Source: Klebsiella pneumoniae (GTDB taxonomy: Bacteria; Desulfobacterota; Binatia; UBA12015). Taken from it: 64,000 nucleotides of DNA. A model generated the notes under the pieces. The model made no database searches. It was given only the letters and a program-made list of their open reading frames with translations, and had not been told where the DNA came from. The position numbers were made by a program, and so were the translations under genes. The first letter of the stretch is position 1. Each line of letters begins with the position of its first letter. Below, in pieces: positions 31,917-39,905 of the stretch. The stretch spans positions 52,562 to 116,561 of the forward strand of contig CAMBZJ010000011.1 in NCBI GenBank assembly GCA_945872365.1, read 5' to 3'.

Positions 31917-33026
31917 TCAGAGCCGCATCGGCATGACGACGTAGCGATAACTGTCGTCGTCGCGGCTGCGGACGACTCCCGGACTTGCGTCGTCGCTCAG
32001 GGAAATATCGACCAGTTGATCGTCCTCGAGCACGCCGAGAACCTCGAGCAGGTACCGCGAGTTGAAGCCCACGGTAATCTCCTCCCCCGCGTACTCGATC
32101 TCGATCTCTTCGCTGGCCTCCCCGAAATCCGGGCTATTTGCCGCGACCTGCAGTTGCCCGGGGCTCACGTGGAGTTTCACCCCGCGGGCGCGATCGCTCG
32201 CGACCACCGACACGCGGCGGAGCGCCGAAAGGATCTCCGCCTTGGGCACTGAGATCGTATGCTTCGAGGACTTCGGAATCACCTGGTCGTAATTCGGGAA
32301 CTCTCCGTCGATCAGCCTCATGACCAGCTCGACCTGCCCATGGTCGACCCGCACGACGTTGGGGCCGATGGTGAGACGCGCGTTGCCCTCGGCCCCGTCG
32401 AGGAGCTTGCGCATCTCGATCAAGCCCTTGCGCGGCAGGATGACCGATCGAGTGGAGGAAGGCCCACCGGAGAGCGGCTTCTCGACCAGGGCGAGGCGGT
32501 GGCCGTCGGTGCCGACGAAACGCAGCCCCGCTTCCTCCGCCGTCATCAGGACGCCACCGAGTGGGGGCCGCGTGTCGTCGGATGCCACCGCGAAGATCGT
32601 GCAGTCGATCATGCGAACGAGCGCGTCGCAGGAGATCTCGAATCGCGGCGCCCCATTCGCCTCGGCGTCGGGAAAAGCCGGGAAGTCGCTCGCGGGCAAA
32701 CCCACGAGTTTCACCCGCGAACGGCCCGAGACGACCTCGACGAACTGGTTTTCGAGCAGTCGGACCGTCACCTCGCCCGGCTTCAGTTCGCGGACGAATT
32801 CGTAGAATTTCCGGGCGCCGACCGTCGCTGCTCCAGCCTTCTTGATCTTCGCGGGGAGCCGACGCTTCACGTGCACTTCGAGATCCGTCGCCGCGATCGC
32901 CAGGTCCCCGCCGGAAACGTCAAGAAGAGCATTGGCGAGGATCGGGAGCGTGTTTCGTCTCTCGACCACGCCCTGCGTCAGGCCGAGGCCTTCGAGGAAC
33001 TCACCACGATCGACTGAGAACTCCAT
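31917..33026 (-). CDS. dnaN: DNA polymerase III sliding clamp (beta subunit)
   Basis: The 369-residue ring clamp tethers polymerase III to DNA. It begins MEFSVDRGEFLEGLGLTQGV, then VVERRNTLPILANALLDVSG and IAATDLEVHVKRRLP; the middle shows RFVGTDGHRLALVEK and PRKGLIEMRKLLD; it ends DSYRYVVMPMRL, the normal clamp C terminus. ATG 33026 follows an excellent AAAGGAGGTCC site; the frame is open upstream but those codons lie in the AT-rich spacer. Order dnaA-dnaN-(no recF)-gyrB-gyrA on one strand. Confidence 0.97.
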   Translation of the reverse strand: MEFSVDRGEFLEGLGLTQGVVERRNTLPILANALLDVSGGDLAIAATDLEVHVKRRLPAKIKKAGAATVGARKFYEFVRELKPGEVTVRLLENQFVEVVSGRSRVKLVGLPASDFPAFPDAEANGAPRFEISCDALVRMIDCTIFAVASDDTRPPLGGVLMTAEEAGLRFVGTDGHRLALVEKPLSGGPSSTRSVILPRKGLIEMRKLLDGAEGNARLTIGPNVVRVDHGQVELVMRLIDGEFPNYDQVIPKSSKHTISVPKAEILSALRRVSVVASDRARGVKLHVSPGQLQVAANSPDFGEASEEIEIEYAGEEITVGFNSRYLLEVLGVLEDDQLVDISLSDDASPGVVRSRDDDSYRYVVMPMRL

Positions 33027-33318
33027 CGGACCTCCTTTCGGATTGTATCCGCATCGCTCTTCTTTTCTCTTGTATTTTAATGAAAAGATAGTGGTAGTAG
33101 GTCCTGTGGAAGACTGGAACAACTACCCTAAATATTTGATTTAGCTCGAGAATCGCCTGTGAAGGGAAAGTGGACGAAAATGACCCGGAGGTCCGTCCCC
33201 CTGTGTATAACCGACTCTTCCACGGCCATGCACAGGTCGTGAACAGCCTTTCCACAGGGCAACTCAGGGGCGGCGCGGCGGCGTCGGACACTCTCCCGAC
33301 GGATCAGAAGAGGGGTTG
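33027..33318. other. oriC: Candidate replication origin (dnaA-dnaN spacer)
   Basis: The 292-base spacer is far more AT-rich than its surroundings, with runs around 33055-33090 and 33129-33143 (AAATATTTGATTTA). TGTGTATAA (33202-33210) is a perfect TTATNCACA DnaA box on the minus strand; weaker boxes with two mismatches lie at 33105-33113, 33226-33234 and 33248-33256. TAG-TGG-TAG-TAG (33089-33100), next to the first weak box, resembles the DnaA-trio element of unwinding regions. All are direct sequence matches; origin activity is inferred. Confidence 0.65.
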
Positions 33319-34725
33319 TCACGCCGTCCGCTGCACGGTGAGAGCCCGCTCTAGAGCCTCGATCGCCGAGCGGAAGGCCGGGTCCTCGGCGAGGCGTCGC
33401 TCGACCACCGACTGCGCGTGCATGACCGTGGAATGGTCGCGACCACCGAACTTCTGACCGATCTGCGGAAAGGACGCCCTGACCAGCTTGCGGGCGATGT
33501 ACATGGCGACCTGTCGGGCCGACGCAACCGATTGGGTGCGCCGTTTCGATTTGAGCTCGTTCAGGCTCAGCCCGAAGTGCTCGCAGACGGCGCGCTGAAC
33601 GTCTTCGATGGTCAAGGTGCGCCCGCGGTTGAGGAGGTGGGGTGCAAGCACGCTGCGCGCAAACGGCACGGTGATCTCCGCGCCGTTCAAGGATCCCATC
33701 GCCGCCAGTCGAGTCATGACGCCCTCGAGCTCGCGCACGTTCGCGGTGACCTCCGAGGCGATGAACTCCGCGACCTCCGGGGAGATCGGCCAGCCCTCGG
33801 ACTCGGCACGCTTCTGGACGATCGCGACTCTAGTCTCCATCTCCGGCGCCTGAATGTCGGCGATCAGACCCCACTCGAAGCGGTTGCGCAGCCGTTCCTC
33901 GAGGTCGGGAATATCCTTGGGAAACTTGTCCGACGTGAGGACGATCTGCCGGTGACCCTCGTGCAGCGAGTTGAAGGTGTGGAAAAACTCCTCTTGCGTG
34001 CGCTCCCGGCCCGCCAGGAACTGGACGTCGTCGATGATGAGCAGGTCGACCTTTCGAAACCGGGTTTTGAATTCATCCATGCGATCCCGGCGCAGCGCCG
34101 CGATCATGTCGTTCACGAACGACTCGCTCGGAACGTAAACGATCCGGGCGGCCGGGTTCTTGGCGAGGAGGGCGTGGCCGATCGCGTTGACGAGATGGGT
34201 CTTGCCGACCCCGACCCCGCCGTAGATGAAGAGCGGGTTGTACTTATCGCCGGGTCGGTGGGCGACTGCTCGGGCGGCGGCATGGGCGAACTCGTTGCTC
34301 GTCCCGACCACGAAGTTCTCGAACGTGTAGCGCGGAACCAGGTTGCCGACGCGCGCCGCAGCCCGGCGGGGTGGGCGGGCAGCGCGATCCGCATCACCGG
34401 CCCCTTCGGGTCCGGGCGCCGCGTCCTTGCGTCCCTTTTCCGCCGGTGCACAGGCATCGTCGGGGGTCGTGAAGAGCTCGCCCTGCCGCGAGTCCTCGAG
34501 GCTGAACTGCACCTCGGGAAGAACGCCTCCGGCCTCCGCGAGCGACTCGCGGATAGCCTGGAGGTAGTTGCGGGTCACCCAATCGCGGTAGAAACGGCTT
34601 GGTGCACGGAGAAGGAGTCGGGCTTCGCCGACCTCCGCGACCCGCAGGGGGCGGATCCATGTCTCGAAGTTCGCTGGACCGACCTTGTCCCGCAAAACGT
34701 CGCATGCCCGCTCCCAGGTCTGCAT
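33319..34725 (-). CDS. dnaA: Chromosomal replication initiator DnaA
   Basis: Origin-binding AAA+ initiator, 468 residues. Domain I (MQTWERACDVLRDKVGPANF, TWIRPL), an Ala/Pro/Arg-rich linker (about 95-140), the AAA+ domain starting RYTFENFVVGTSNEFAHAAA with Walker A GGVGVGKTHLVNAI, Walker B LLIIDDVQFLAGRE, and the C-terminal DNA-binding domain with KFGGRDHSTVMHAQSVVE. ATG 34725 is preferred because it begins the conserved domain I; upstream codons are rejected. DnaA boxes immediately upstream suggest autoregulation. Confidence 0.97.
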   Translation of the reverse strand: MQTWERACDVLRDKVGPANFETWIRPLRVAEVGEARLLLRAPSRFYRDWVTRNYLQAIRESLAEAGGVLPEVQFSLEDSRQGELFTTPDDACAPAEKGRKDAAPGPEGAGDADRAARPPRRAAARVGNLVPRYTFENFVVGTSNEFAHAAARAVAHRPGDKYNPLFIYGGVGVGKTHLVNAIGHALLAKNPAARIVYVPSESFVNDMIAALRRDRMDEFKTRFRKVDLLIIDDVQFLAGRERTQEEFFHTFNSLHEGHRQIVLTSDKFPKDIPDLEERLRNRFEWGLIADIQAPEMETRVAIVQKRAESEGWPISPEVAEFIASEVTANVRELEGVMTRLAAMGSLNGAEITVPFARSVLAPHLLNRGRTLTIEDVQRAVCEHFGLSLNELKSKRRTQSVASARQVAMYIARKLVRASFPQIGQKFGGRDHSTVMHAQSVVERRLAEDPAFRSAIEALERALTVQRTA

Positions 34726-34753
34726 CCGGCTTGGCCCCCCCGCCAAGAAAACG

Positions 34754-34785
34754 TTATGCACAGCGTTGTCCACAGGTGTGGACAA
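34754..34785. promoter_or_regulatory. Cluster of three DnaA boxes upstream of dnaA
   Basis: TTATGCACA (34754-34762) is a perfect TTATNCACA box. TTGTCCACAGGTGTGGACAA (34766-34785) is an inverted pair of TTGTCCACA boxes, each with one mismatch, two bases apart. They lie 29-60 bases upstream of the dnaA start and can serve autoregulation or form part of a bipartite origin. The stretch from 34786 to 35080 has A/T tracts but no other recognisable site. Confidence 0.8.
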
Positions 34786-35080
34786 GCGCGAAATCACCAA
34801 TCTTTTTGTGTCTTTTCGGAAGGCGATGGCGGGCGATCTGATATCCGGACGGCTGGTAACCGGCGGCCTCGGCGAGGCGACCATCGTCACTGTGCCTCGA
34901 TGAAAAAAAATGACGCCCGAGCAGTTGCGAGGGGCTGTCCTACGATCAACGATCGGGCGTTGCAAGGACAAAACGCGGCGCACGACGGAACGTGCGAATT
35001 CGACTCGGAAAAAAATCCAGCGAGGATCGACGGAGACTGAGAGCGAATCGGCGCGATGAGCGATCGAGACGCTTTTCCCA

Positions 35081-36379
35081 TTGAGGCATCGGAACTTGCG
35101 AGACGCTTCTCGAAAACTGTTGGCACGCGCATCGCGCATCGCTCCGGCTGGCGTGAACAGCCCGGTTCGCGCTTGGCGCGCTGTCGGAGGCGATCCAGTC
35201 TTCGTCGTTCGCGGTCGCGGCGCGCGGATCTGGGATGTCGATGGCGCCGAATACGTCGACTACGTCTGCGCCTGGGGCCCGCTCATCGCCGGACACGCCG
35301 AACCATCGGTCATCGAGGGATTGATCGAGACCGCGCGCCTGGGAACCGGCTTCGGAGCGCCGCACCCCGCAGAGGTCGAACTGGCCGAGCGGATCCGCGA
35401 ATCGATTCCGACCGTCGAGAAACTGCGGCTGGTCACCTCGGGCACCGAGGCGACGATGACCGCCATCCGCATTGCCCGCGCCGCGACCCGCCGCGACCGG
35501 ATCATCAAGTTCGAGGGTTGCTACCACGGGCACAGCGACGGCCTGCTGGTTCGCGCCGGCTCCGGGGTCGCCACCTTCGGCGTCCCCGACAGCGCGGGAG
35601 TTCCCGAGGCCATCTCGGGGCTTACGAGCAGCATCCCGTTCAACGACATGTCCGCACTCCAGGCGACTTTGGCAGCGGAGCCGCCGCCCGCCGCGATCAT
35701 CCTGGAGCCGCTCCCGGCCAATATGGGAGTCGTTCCGCCGGACCCCGGCTTTCTCGTCGCGGCGGTCGAGGCAGCCCGGGCCCGGGGCGCCCTGGTGATC
35801 TTCGACGAGGTGATCTCGGGCTTCCGGGTGGCACGTGGTGGTGCCCAGGAGCTGTTCGGCGTCGGCAGCGACCTCACCTGTCTCGGCAAGATCATCGGCG
35901 GCGGCCTTCCGGTCGGCGCGGTGGGGGGCCGGGCCGACCTCCTCGACCTTCTGGCACCGTTGGGTCCCGTGTACCAGGCCGGCACACTCTCGGGGAACCC
36001 GGTCGCTTGCGCAGCCGGCGCCCGCATGATCGACCTCCTCACTCCGGACGCCTACCGGCAACTGGAGATAACGGGGGCCCACCTCGAGGATGGACTCCGC
36101 CGGGTTCTGCGCGACACCGGGACGAAGGCGACTGTCCAGCGGGTCGGGTCGCTGCTCACCGTTTTCTTCGGTGTGGACCGGGTGCGGGACTTCGCGGAGG
36201 CGAAGGCCGCCGATACCGCCGCCTTCGGCCGGTTTTTCCGCGGAATGCACGAACGGGGAATCAATCTCCCCCCTTCGCAATACGAGGCCTGGTTCGTCTC
36301 CCTGGCGCATGGCGACGAGGAGATCGAGAAGACCTTGGGCGCGGCGGCCGAGGTGCTCGCGGCGGGGATCGCGTCTTGA
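35081..36379 (+). CDS. hemL: Glutamate-1-semialdehyde 2,1-aminomutase
   Basis: PLP enzyme of the C5 haem pathway making 5-aminolevulinate, 432 residues. GVNSPVRAWRAVGGDPVFV, VTSGTEATMTAIRIARAATR, CYHGHSDGLLVRAGSG, DEVISGFRVARGGAQE and the PLP-lysine in LGKIIGGGLPVGAVGG are present. The start is unclear: TTG 35081 is the only start that keeps the full conserved N terminus in frame and it has a poor ribosome site; an ATG at 35056 is in another frame. It is divergent from dnaA and overlaps the AtpI-like gene by four bases. Confidence 0.93.
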   Translation: MRHRNLRDASRKLLARASRIAPAGVNSPVRAWRAVGGDPVFVVRGRGARIWDVDGAEYVDYVCAWGPLIAGHAEPSVIEGLIETARLGTGFGAPHPAEVELAERIRESIPTVEKLRLVTSGTEATMTAIRIARAATRRDRIIKFEGCYHGHSDGLLVRAGSGVATFGVPDSAGVPEAISGLTSSIPFNDMSALQATLAAEPPPAAIILEPLPANMGVVPPDPGFLVAAVEAARARGALVIFDEVISGFRVARGGAQELFGVGSDLTCLGKIIGGGLPVGAVGGRADLLDLLAPLGPVYQAGTLSGNPVACAAGARMIDLLTPDAYRQLEITGAHLEDGLRRVLRDTGTKATVQRVGSLLTVFFGVDRVRDFAEAKAADTAAFGRFFRGMHERGINLPPSQYEAWFVSLAHGDEEIEKTLGAAAEVLAAGIAS

Positions 36380-36657
36380 AGGCCGGCGCGACCGACCCCG
36401 AATCGCCCCTGGAGAAGGTGGAGCGGCAGCGACAGAGACGCGACATGCTGGTGCAGATGACCGCGCTCGGACTCGAGTTTTCCGGGTCGGTCCTCGGTGG
36501 GCTCGCCCTAGGCTACTACCTCGACCAGTGGCTCGGGACCTCTCCCTGGATGGTCCTCCTGATGACCTTGGGCGGAATGGCGATGGCCTTCGCCCGCCTG
36601 GTCACGCTGACCCGCCGCTTCGACGCCTTGCGCCGCCCGAGCGATGACCGAACCTGA
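36376..36657 (+). CDS. AtpZ/AtpI-family small membrane protein
   Basis: A 93-residue protein with a polar N terminus (SPLEKVERQRQRRDMLVQMT) and two membrane helices: FSGSVLGGLALGYYLDQWLG and MVLLMTLGGMAMAFARLVTL. LGYYLDQWLGTSPW is typical of AtpZ, which with AtpI helps Mg2+/Ca2+ supply or c-ring assembly of F0F1 (family knowledge). TTG 36376 overlaps the hemL stop (TTGA); ATG 36445 would shorten it but keep both helices. It overlaps the next gene by 14 bases. Confidence 0.85.
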   Translation: MKAGATDPESPLEKVERQRQRRDMLVQMTALGLEFSGSVLGGLALGYYLDQWLGTSPWMVLLMTLGGMAMAFARLVTLTRRFDALRRPSDDRT

Positions 36658-37069
36658 AGCGGCACCGCCGGGTGCGCCGGACGAGGAGCCGCCGAGGCCC
36701 GCGCGCCGCCTTCGCCTGGACCGGATTTTCGCCTGGCAATCCGGACTTGTGCTGTTTCTGATGGCGATCTCGTCCGCGGTCCGGTGGGGTTCGCCGGCGG
36801 GCATCGCGTCCGGAGCCGGCGTAATGGGCTTGAGCATCCTCCTCCAGGCGTGGGCGACCCGGGCAGCGCTGGGCCGCCATCGCCGCCCGGCCATCGCCAT
36901 GGGCCTCCTCACCCTGAAGCTCGGGCTCCTGATCGCAGTCGCGGCGCTCGGGCTTGGCCGGGTCGGTCTGCCGCCGATGTCGTTCGCGGCCGGGGCCACC
37001 ACCCTGCTGGTCGCGATCGTGATCGACACGTGTTACGAGGACGCGATGTCCCGCCGCGCCCGCGGCTGA
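36644..37069 (+). CDS. atpI: ATP synthase subunit I (AtpI-like membrane protein)
   Basis: A 141-residue protein with a proline-rich cytoplasmic N terminus and four predicted membrane helices (FAWQSGLVLFLMAISSAV; GIASGAGVMGLSILLQAWA; AIAMGLLTLKLGLLIAVAAL; SFAAGATTLLVAIVIDTCY). The pattern and its place directly before atpB match ATP-synthase protein I, an assembly factor for the c ring. ATG 36644 overlaps the AtpZ-like gene. Similarity at residue level is weak, as usual for this family, so the call depends on context. Confidence 0.8.
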   Translation: MTEPEAAPPGAPDEEPPRPARRLRLDRIFAWQSGLVLFLMAISSAVRWGSPAGIASGAGVMGLSILLQAWATRAALGRHRRPAIAMGLLTLKLGLLIAVAALGLGRVGLPPMSFAAGATTLLVAIVIDTCYEDAMSRRARG

Positions 37070-37097
37070 ACCCGGTCGGAAAAAGGAACGCCCCGCG

Positions 37098-37805
37098 ATG
37101 GAGCACCCGTTCACCTGGAACTACGCCCTCGGGATACCCGAGAAGTGGCAACATGTTGCGACCAGTGCCTTCGTCATGGTCGTGCTGCTGCTGCTGGCCT
37201 GGCTGGCGCGCAGCGCCCTTCTTTCCTCGAACGACCACGGCCTCGCTCCCGACGGGACTCTGACCCCACGCAATCTCCTCGAGGTCATCACCGACTTCAT
37301 CAGCGGCCTCGCGGAGAGCGTGATCGGACATCACAGCGCGCAGTACGTTCCCCTCATGTGCTCCTTTTTCCTGTTCATCCTGTTGTGCAACTTCATCGGG
37401 ATGATCCCCGGGTTCGCGCCGCCGACGAGCAATTTCAACATCACGCTCGCGCTCGGAGCGGTCTCATTCCTGGCCTTCAACTACTACGGTTTCAAGGCGC
37501 AGGGCGTGGGCTACCTCAAGCACTTCGCCGGGCCGATCTGGTGGCTCGCCGTCCTGATGATCCCGCTCGAGATCATCGGGGCGCTGGTGCGGCCCTTCTC
37601 GCTGGGTCTACGCCTGTTCGGCAACCTGTTCGGCGACCACCTTGTCCTGGAGATCTTCACCGACCTGACCCGCGTCGCGGTTCCGGTCGTGTTCTACCTG
37701 CTCGGAACGCTGGTCACCGTGATCCAGGCGTTCGTCTTTACGCTCCTCAGCATGATCTACATCGCACTGGCCGTGCATCACGAGGCCGAGGCCGACCTGC
37801 TGTAG
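37098..37805 (+). CDS. atpB: F0F1 ATP synthase subunit a
   Basis: Proton-channel subunit of F0, 235 residues, with five or six membrane helices. [20 protein letters not shown], the essential arginine in [15 protein letters not shown], and the C-terminal [16 protein letters not shown] are diagnostic. ATG 37098. It is followed by a purine-rich 112-base gap and then atpE, and is located about 24 kb from the F1 genes. That split of F0 from F1 is typical of deltaproteobacterial-type genomes. Confidence 0.97.
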   Translation: MEHPFTWNYALGIPEKWQHVATSAFVMVVLLLLAWLARSALLSSNDHGLAPDGTLTPRNLLEVITDFISGLAESVIGHHSAQYVPLMCSFFLFILLCNFIGMIPGFAPPTSNFNITLALGAVSFLAFNYYGFKAQGVGYLKHFAGPIWWLAVLMIPLEIIGALVRPFSLGLRLFGNLFGDHLVLEIFTDLTRVAVPVVFYLLGTLVTVIQAFVFTLLSMIYIALAVHHEAEADLL

Positions 37806-37917
37806 GGAGCCGATCGAAATCGACGCAGTCCGGGTTCCGGGGCGAGGCGGGGAGGATGAGGCAGAGGAAGAGGTTTGCTCCAGGGGAAACGGACGGGCGG
37901 GAAAGGAGGAAGAAACC

Positions 37918-38244
37918 ATGAAGAACTCAAAGGCAGTTTTCACCGCGATTCTCGCGGCGGTGCTGGTCGTGCTCGGGCACGGCACGGCGTTCGCCGAGGG
38001 AGCAGCCGGTGGCTACGGCGACCGTGGCTGGATCGCCATGGCGGCGGCACTCGCCATCGCCGGTGCGGCAATCGGTGCTGCGCTCGGCCAGGGCCGCGCC
38101 GTCGCGACGGCCATGGAGTCGATCGGTCGCAATCCGAACGCGGCCGACCGCATCCAGACGCCGATGATCCTGGGTCTAGCGTTCATCGAGGCGCTCGCCA
38201 TCTACGCGCTCGTGATCGCGTTCCTTCTCCAGGGCAAGATCTGA
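37918..38244 (+). CDS. atpE: F0F1 ATP synthase subunit c with N-terminal leader
   Basis: 108-residue rotor-ring subunit. A leader ([21 protein letters not shown]) precedes the two-helix hairpin: [20 protein letters not shown], the loop [10 protein letters not shown], and [20 protein letters not shown] with the ion-carrying Glu. The residue after Glu is Ala rather than Ser/Thr, which argues for H+ rather than Na+ coupling (family rule, inference). The start ATG follows an exceptionally strong AAAGGAGG site, fitting the high copy number of subunit c. A strong hairpin follows. Confidence 0.95.
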   Translation: MKNSKAVFTAILAAVLVVLGHGTAFAEGAAGGYGDRGWIAMAAALAIAGAAIGAALGQGRAVATAMESIGRNPNAADRIQTPMILGLAFIEALAIYALVIAFLLQGKI

Positions 38245-38282
38245 TCCTGCAGTCGCTGCCGCGAGGCACTGACCGCGACGAT

Positions 38283-38310
38283 GGCCCGCTCGGGGACCCC
38301 CGGGCGGGCC
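38283..38310 (+). terminator. Long hairpin terminator after atpE
   Basis: GGCCCGC (38283-38289) pairs with GCGGGCC (38304-38310), extended by CGGG/CCCG inside around a tiny loop. GTTTTG follows at 38318-38323. It separates the F0 genes from the orphan parB-like gene. Confidence 0.6.
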
Positions 38311-38412
38311 GTCGCGCGTTTTGTGTTCGCGGCCCGACGCATTGACACGCCTCGCTCGTTCCCTCTAATGGCGCAGAGGGATCGGCCGCATCGGACCGAT
38401 CGAGGAGGTGCG

Positions 38413-39363
38413 GTGGAAAATGTGATCCACTCGCGTGCCGCGGAACGGGGCGCTTCGCAGAACGAAGTGCCGCCGCCTCGCGTGGCGGTGGCGGGTCATC
38501 TGTTCGGACGACGTCGAACCGTCTTTGCGGCGGTTCCCGTCAAGTCCGTCCGTCCGAATCCACTGCAACCGCGGCAATTCTTCGACGAGGAAAGCCTTGC
38601 GGATTTGGCGCGCTCGATCCATTCGCGCGGCGTCCTGCAGCCGATCATCGTGCGGCGAGGGCCAGGAGACGAGTTCACGCTCATCGCCGGTGAGCGGCGC
38701 CTGCGCGCCTCCGAGATGGCCGGCATGGCCCTCGTTCCAGCGATCCTGCGCGACGACGACCTGCTCGAGGTGGCCCTCGAGGAGAACGTGCAGCGCGAGG
38801 ACCTGACGCCGCTCGAGGAAGCGGAGGCGCTGGCGATCCTCGCCCAGGACCGGGGTCTCTCGCACGCCGAACTCGCACAGGTGATCCACAAGAGCCGACC
38901 CTACGTCTCCAATACGCTCGCCCTTACGCGGCTGCCGGAGGACGTGAAACGCGAGTACTTCCGGGACAGCCGCGGGGTGTCGCGCGAGATCCTGATCAAC
39001 ATCGCCCGCCAGGGGTCGGCGGACGAGATGCGGGCGACCTGGCGCAAAGTCCGCCTGCAATCGATGTCGGTACGTTCGTTCCGCGAGTCCGCGGCGGGAG
39101 GATCGACCCGCGCGCCGAGCCCGGTGGCTGATGCTGCGATCCGGGCCGCGCGGCGCCTGGGCCGAGAGCTTCGTGCCCTTCCTGGCCCCGGTCGATTGCC
39201 GCCGGACGAGATCGCCGCACTGCGTCGGACTCTGACGCGGGCCCAGCGTCGGATCACCACCACCCTCGGGGCCCTTGAATCCGGGTGGGGGGTCGATGCT
39301 CTGCCTCCCACGAATTCGCCACCACGCCGCTCGCGAGCTGCCGGGGCCGGCGCGCGCGGCTGA
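38413..39363 (+). CDS. Orphan second ParB/Spo0J/Noc-family protein
   Basis: A 316-residue ParB homologue with no ParA partner. The ParBc core is intact: PNPLQPRQFFDEESLADLAR, the CTP-binding box GERRLRAS (93-100), EENVQRED, and a helix-turn-helix near LSHAELAQVIHKSRPYVSNT (149-168). It lacks the N-terminal LGxGLxAL peptide that contacts ParA, and the GHARALL segment of the cognate ParB is replaced by GVSREILINIARQGSADEMR; the C terminus is basic and Pro/Ser-rich. GTG 38413 follows GAGGAGG. It could be a Noc-like nucleoid-occlusion or CTP-switch protein with its own DNA site; function unknown. Confidence 0.88.
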   Translation: MENVIHSRAAERGASQNEVPPPRVAVAGHLFGRRRTVFAAVPVKSVRPNPLQPRQFFDEESLADLARSIHSRGVLQPIIVRRGPGDEFTLIAGERRLRASEMAGMALVPAILRDDDLLEVALEENVQREDLTPLEEAEALAILAQDRGLSHAELAQVIHKSRPYVSNTLALTRLPEDVKREYFRDSRGVSREILINIARQGSADEMRATWRKVRLQSMSVRSFRESAAGGSTRAPSPVADAAIRAARRLGRELRALPGPGRLPPDEIAALRRTLTRAQRRITTTLGALESGWGVDALPPTNSPPRRSRAAGAGARG

Positions 39364-39445
39364 CGCCGATGGCGGGAGCCGCATTGAAGTTTCCCCGCCG
39401 ATGCGTCGATATGACCGGTGTGACGTATCGTCCGGAGGGAACACC

Positions 39446-39874
39446 GTGAGCAACAGGGCCCATCGCTGCCTCGTCCTGCTCCTGCTGACCGGGATGGCGT
39501 TCGCGTCGTCGCCGGCTCGGGCGTGGGAAGACATGGGTTACACGAGCCGCCCGGATTGCGAACCGCAGTCGGGAGAACGGCCCTATGTATGCGACGTCGG
39601 CCCGCCGATTCCGCTCACGCCGATCCAGCTCCGGCGAATGGTCGCGCACAACGGCGCGATCCGGCGACAGGTCGGAAGGGTCGGGCTGCCCGACTACGCG
39701 GAAATCCAGAAGGTCGCCGTGGACTCGCCTTGGCGGCCCGAGGAGATCCGTCTCTACTACCTCGCCCTCGATCGCGTCTTCGCCTTCGGTCGGGCGATGA
39801 TCCTCGAAGTGCCCGAGATCTCGCTGCTGCGTTACCAGGGGCCGATCCCGCCCGGCCGCGGTCCGATGCGCTGA
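39446..39874 (+). CDS. Hypothetical exported protein
   Basis: A 142-residue protein with signal peptide (RCLVLLLLTGMAFASSPARA, cleavage before WEDMG). The mature part contains two cysteines (RPDCEPQSGERPYVCDVGPP) that could form a disulfide, LTPIQLRRMVAHNGAIRRQV and a helix-rich C terminus with LYYLALDRVFAFGRAMI. GTG 39446 is selected because CGGAGGG precedes it; upstream in-frame codons are not credible. No known domain recognised. It lies between the orphan parB and an alcohol dehydrogenase gene. Confidence 0.75.
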   Translation: MSNRAHRCLVLLLLTGMAFASSPARAWEDMGYTSRPDCEPQSGERPYVCDVGPPIPLTPIQLRRMVAHNGAIRRQVGRVGLPDYAEIQKVAVDSPWRPEEIRLYYLALDRVFAFGRAMILEVPEISLLRYQGPIPPGRGPMR

Positions 39875-39905
39875 GCGGCACGATGCAGCAGCACGGGTGT
39901 GCCTG

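Noticed and set aside
35056..35110. ATG 35056 as hemL start
   Set aside because: It is in a different frame from hemL; using it would require a frameshift not otherwise supported.
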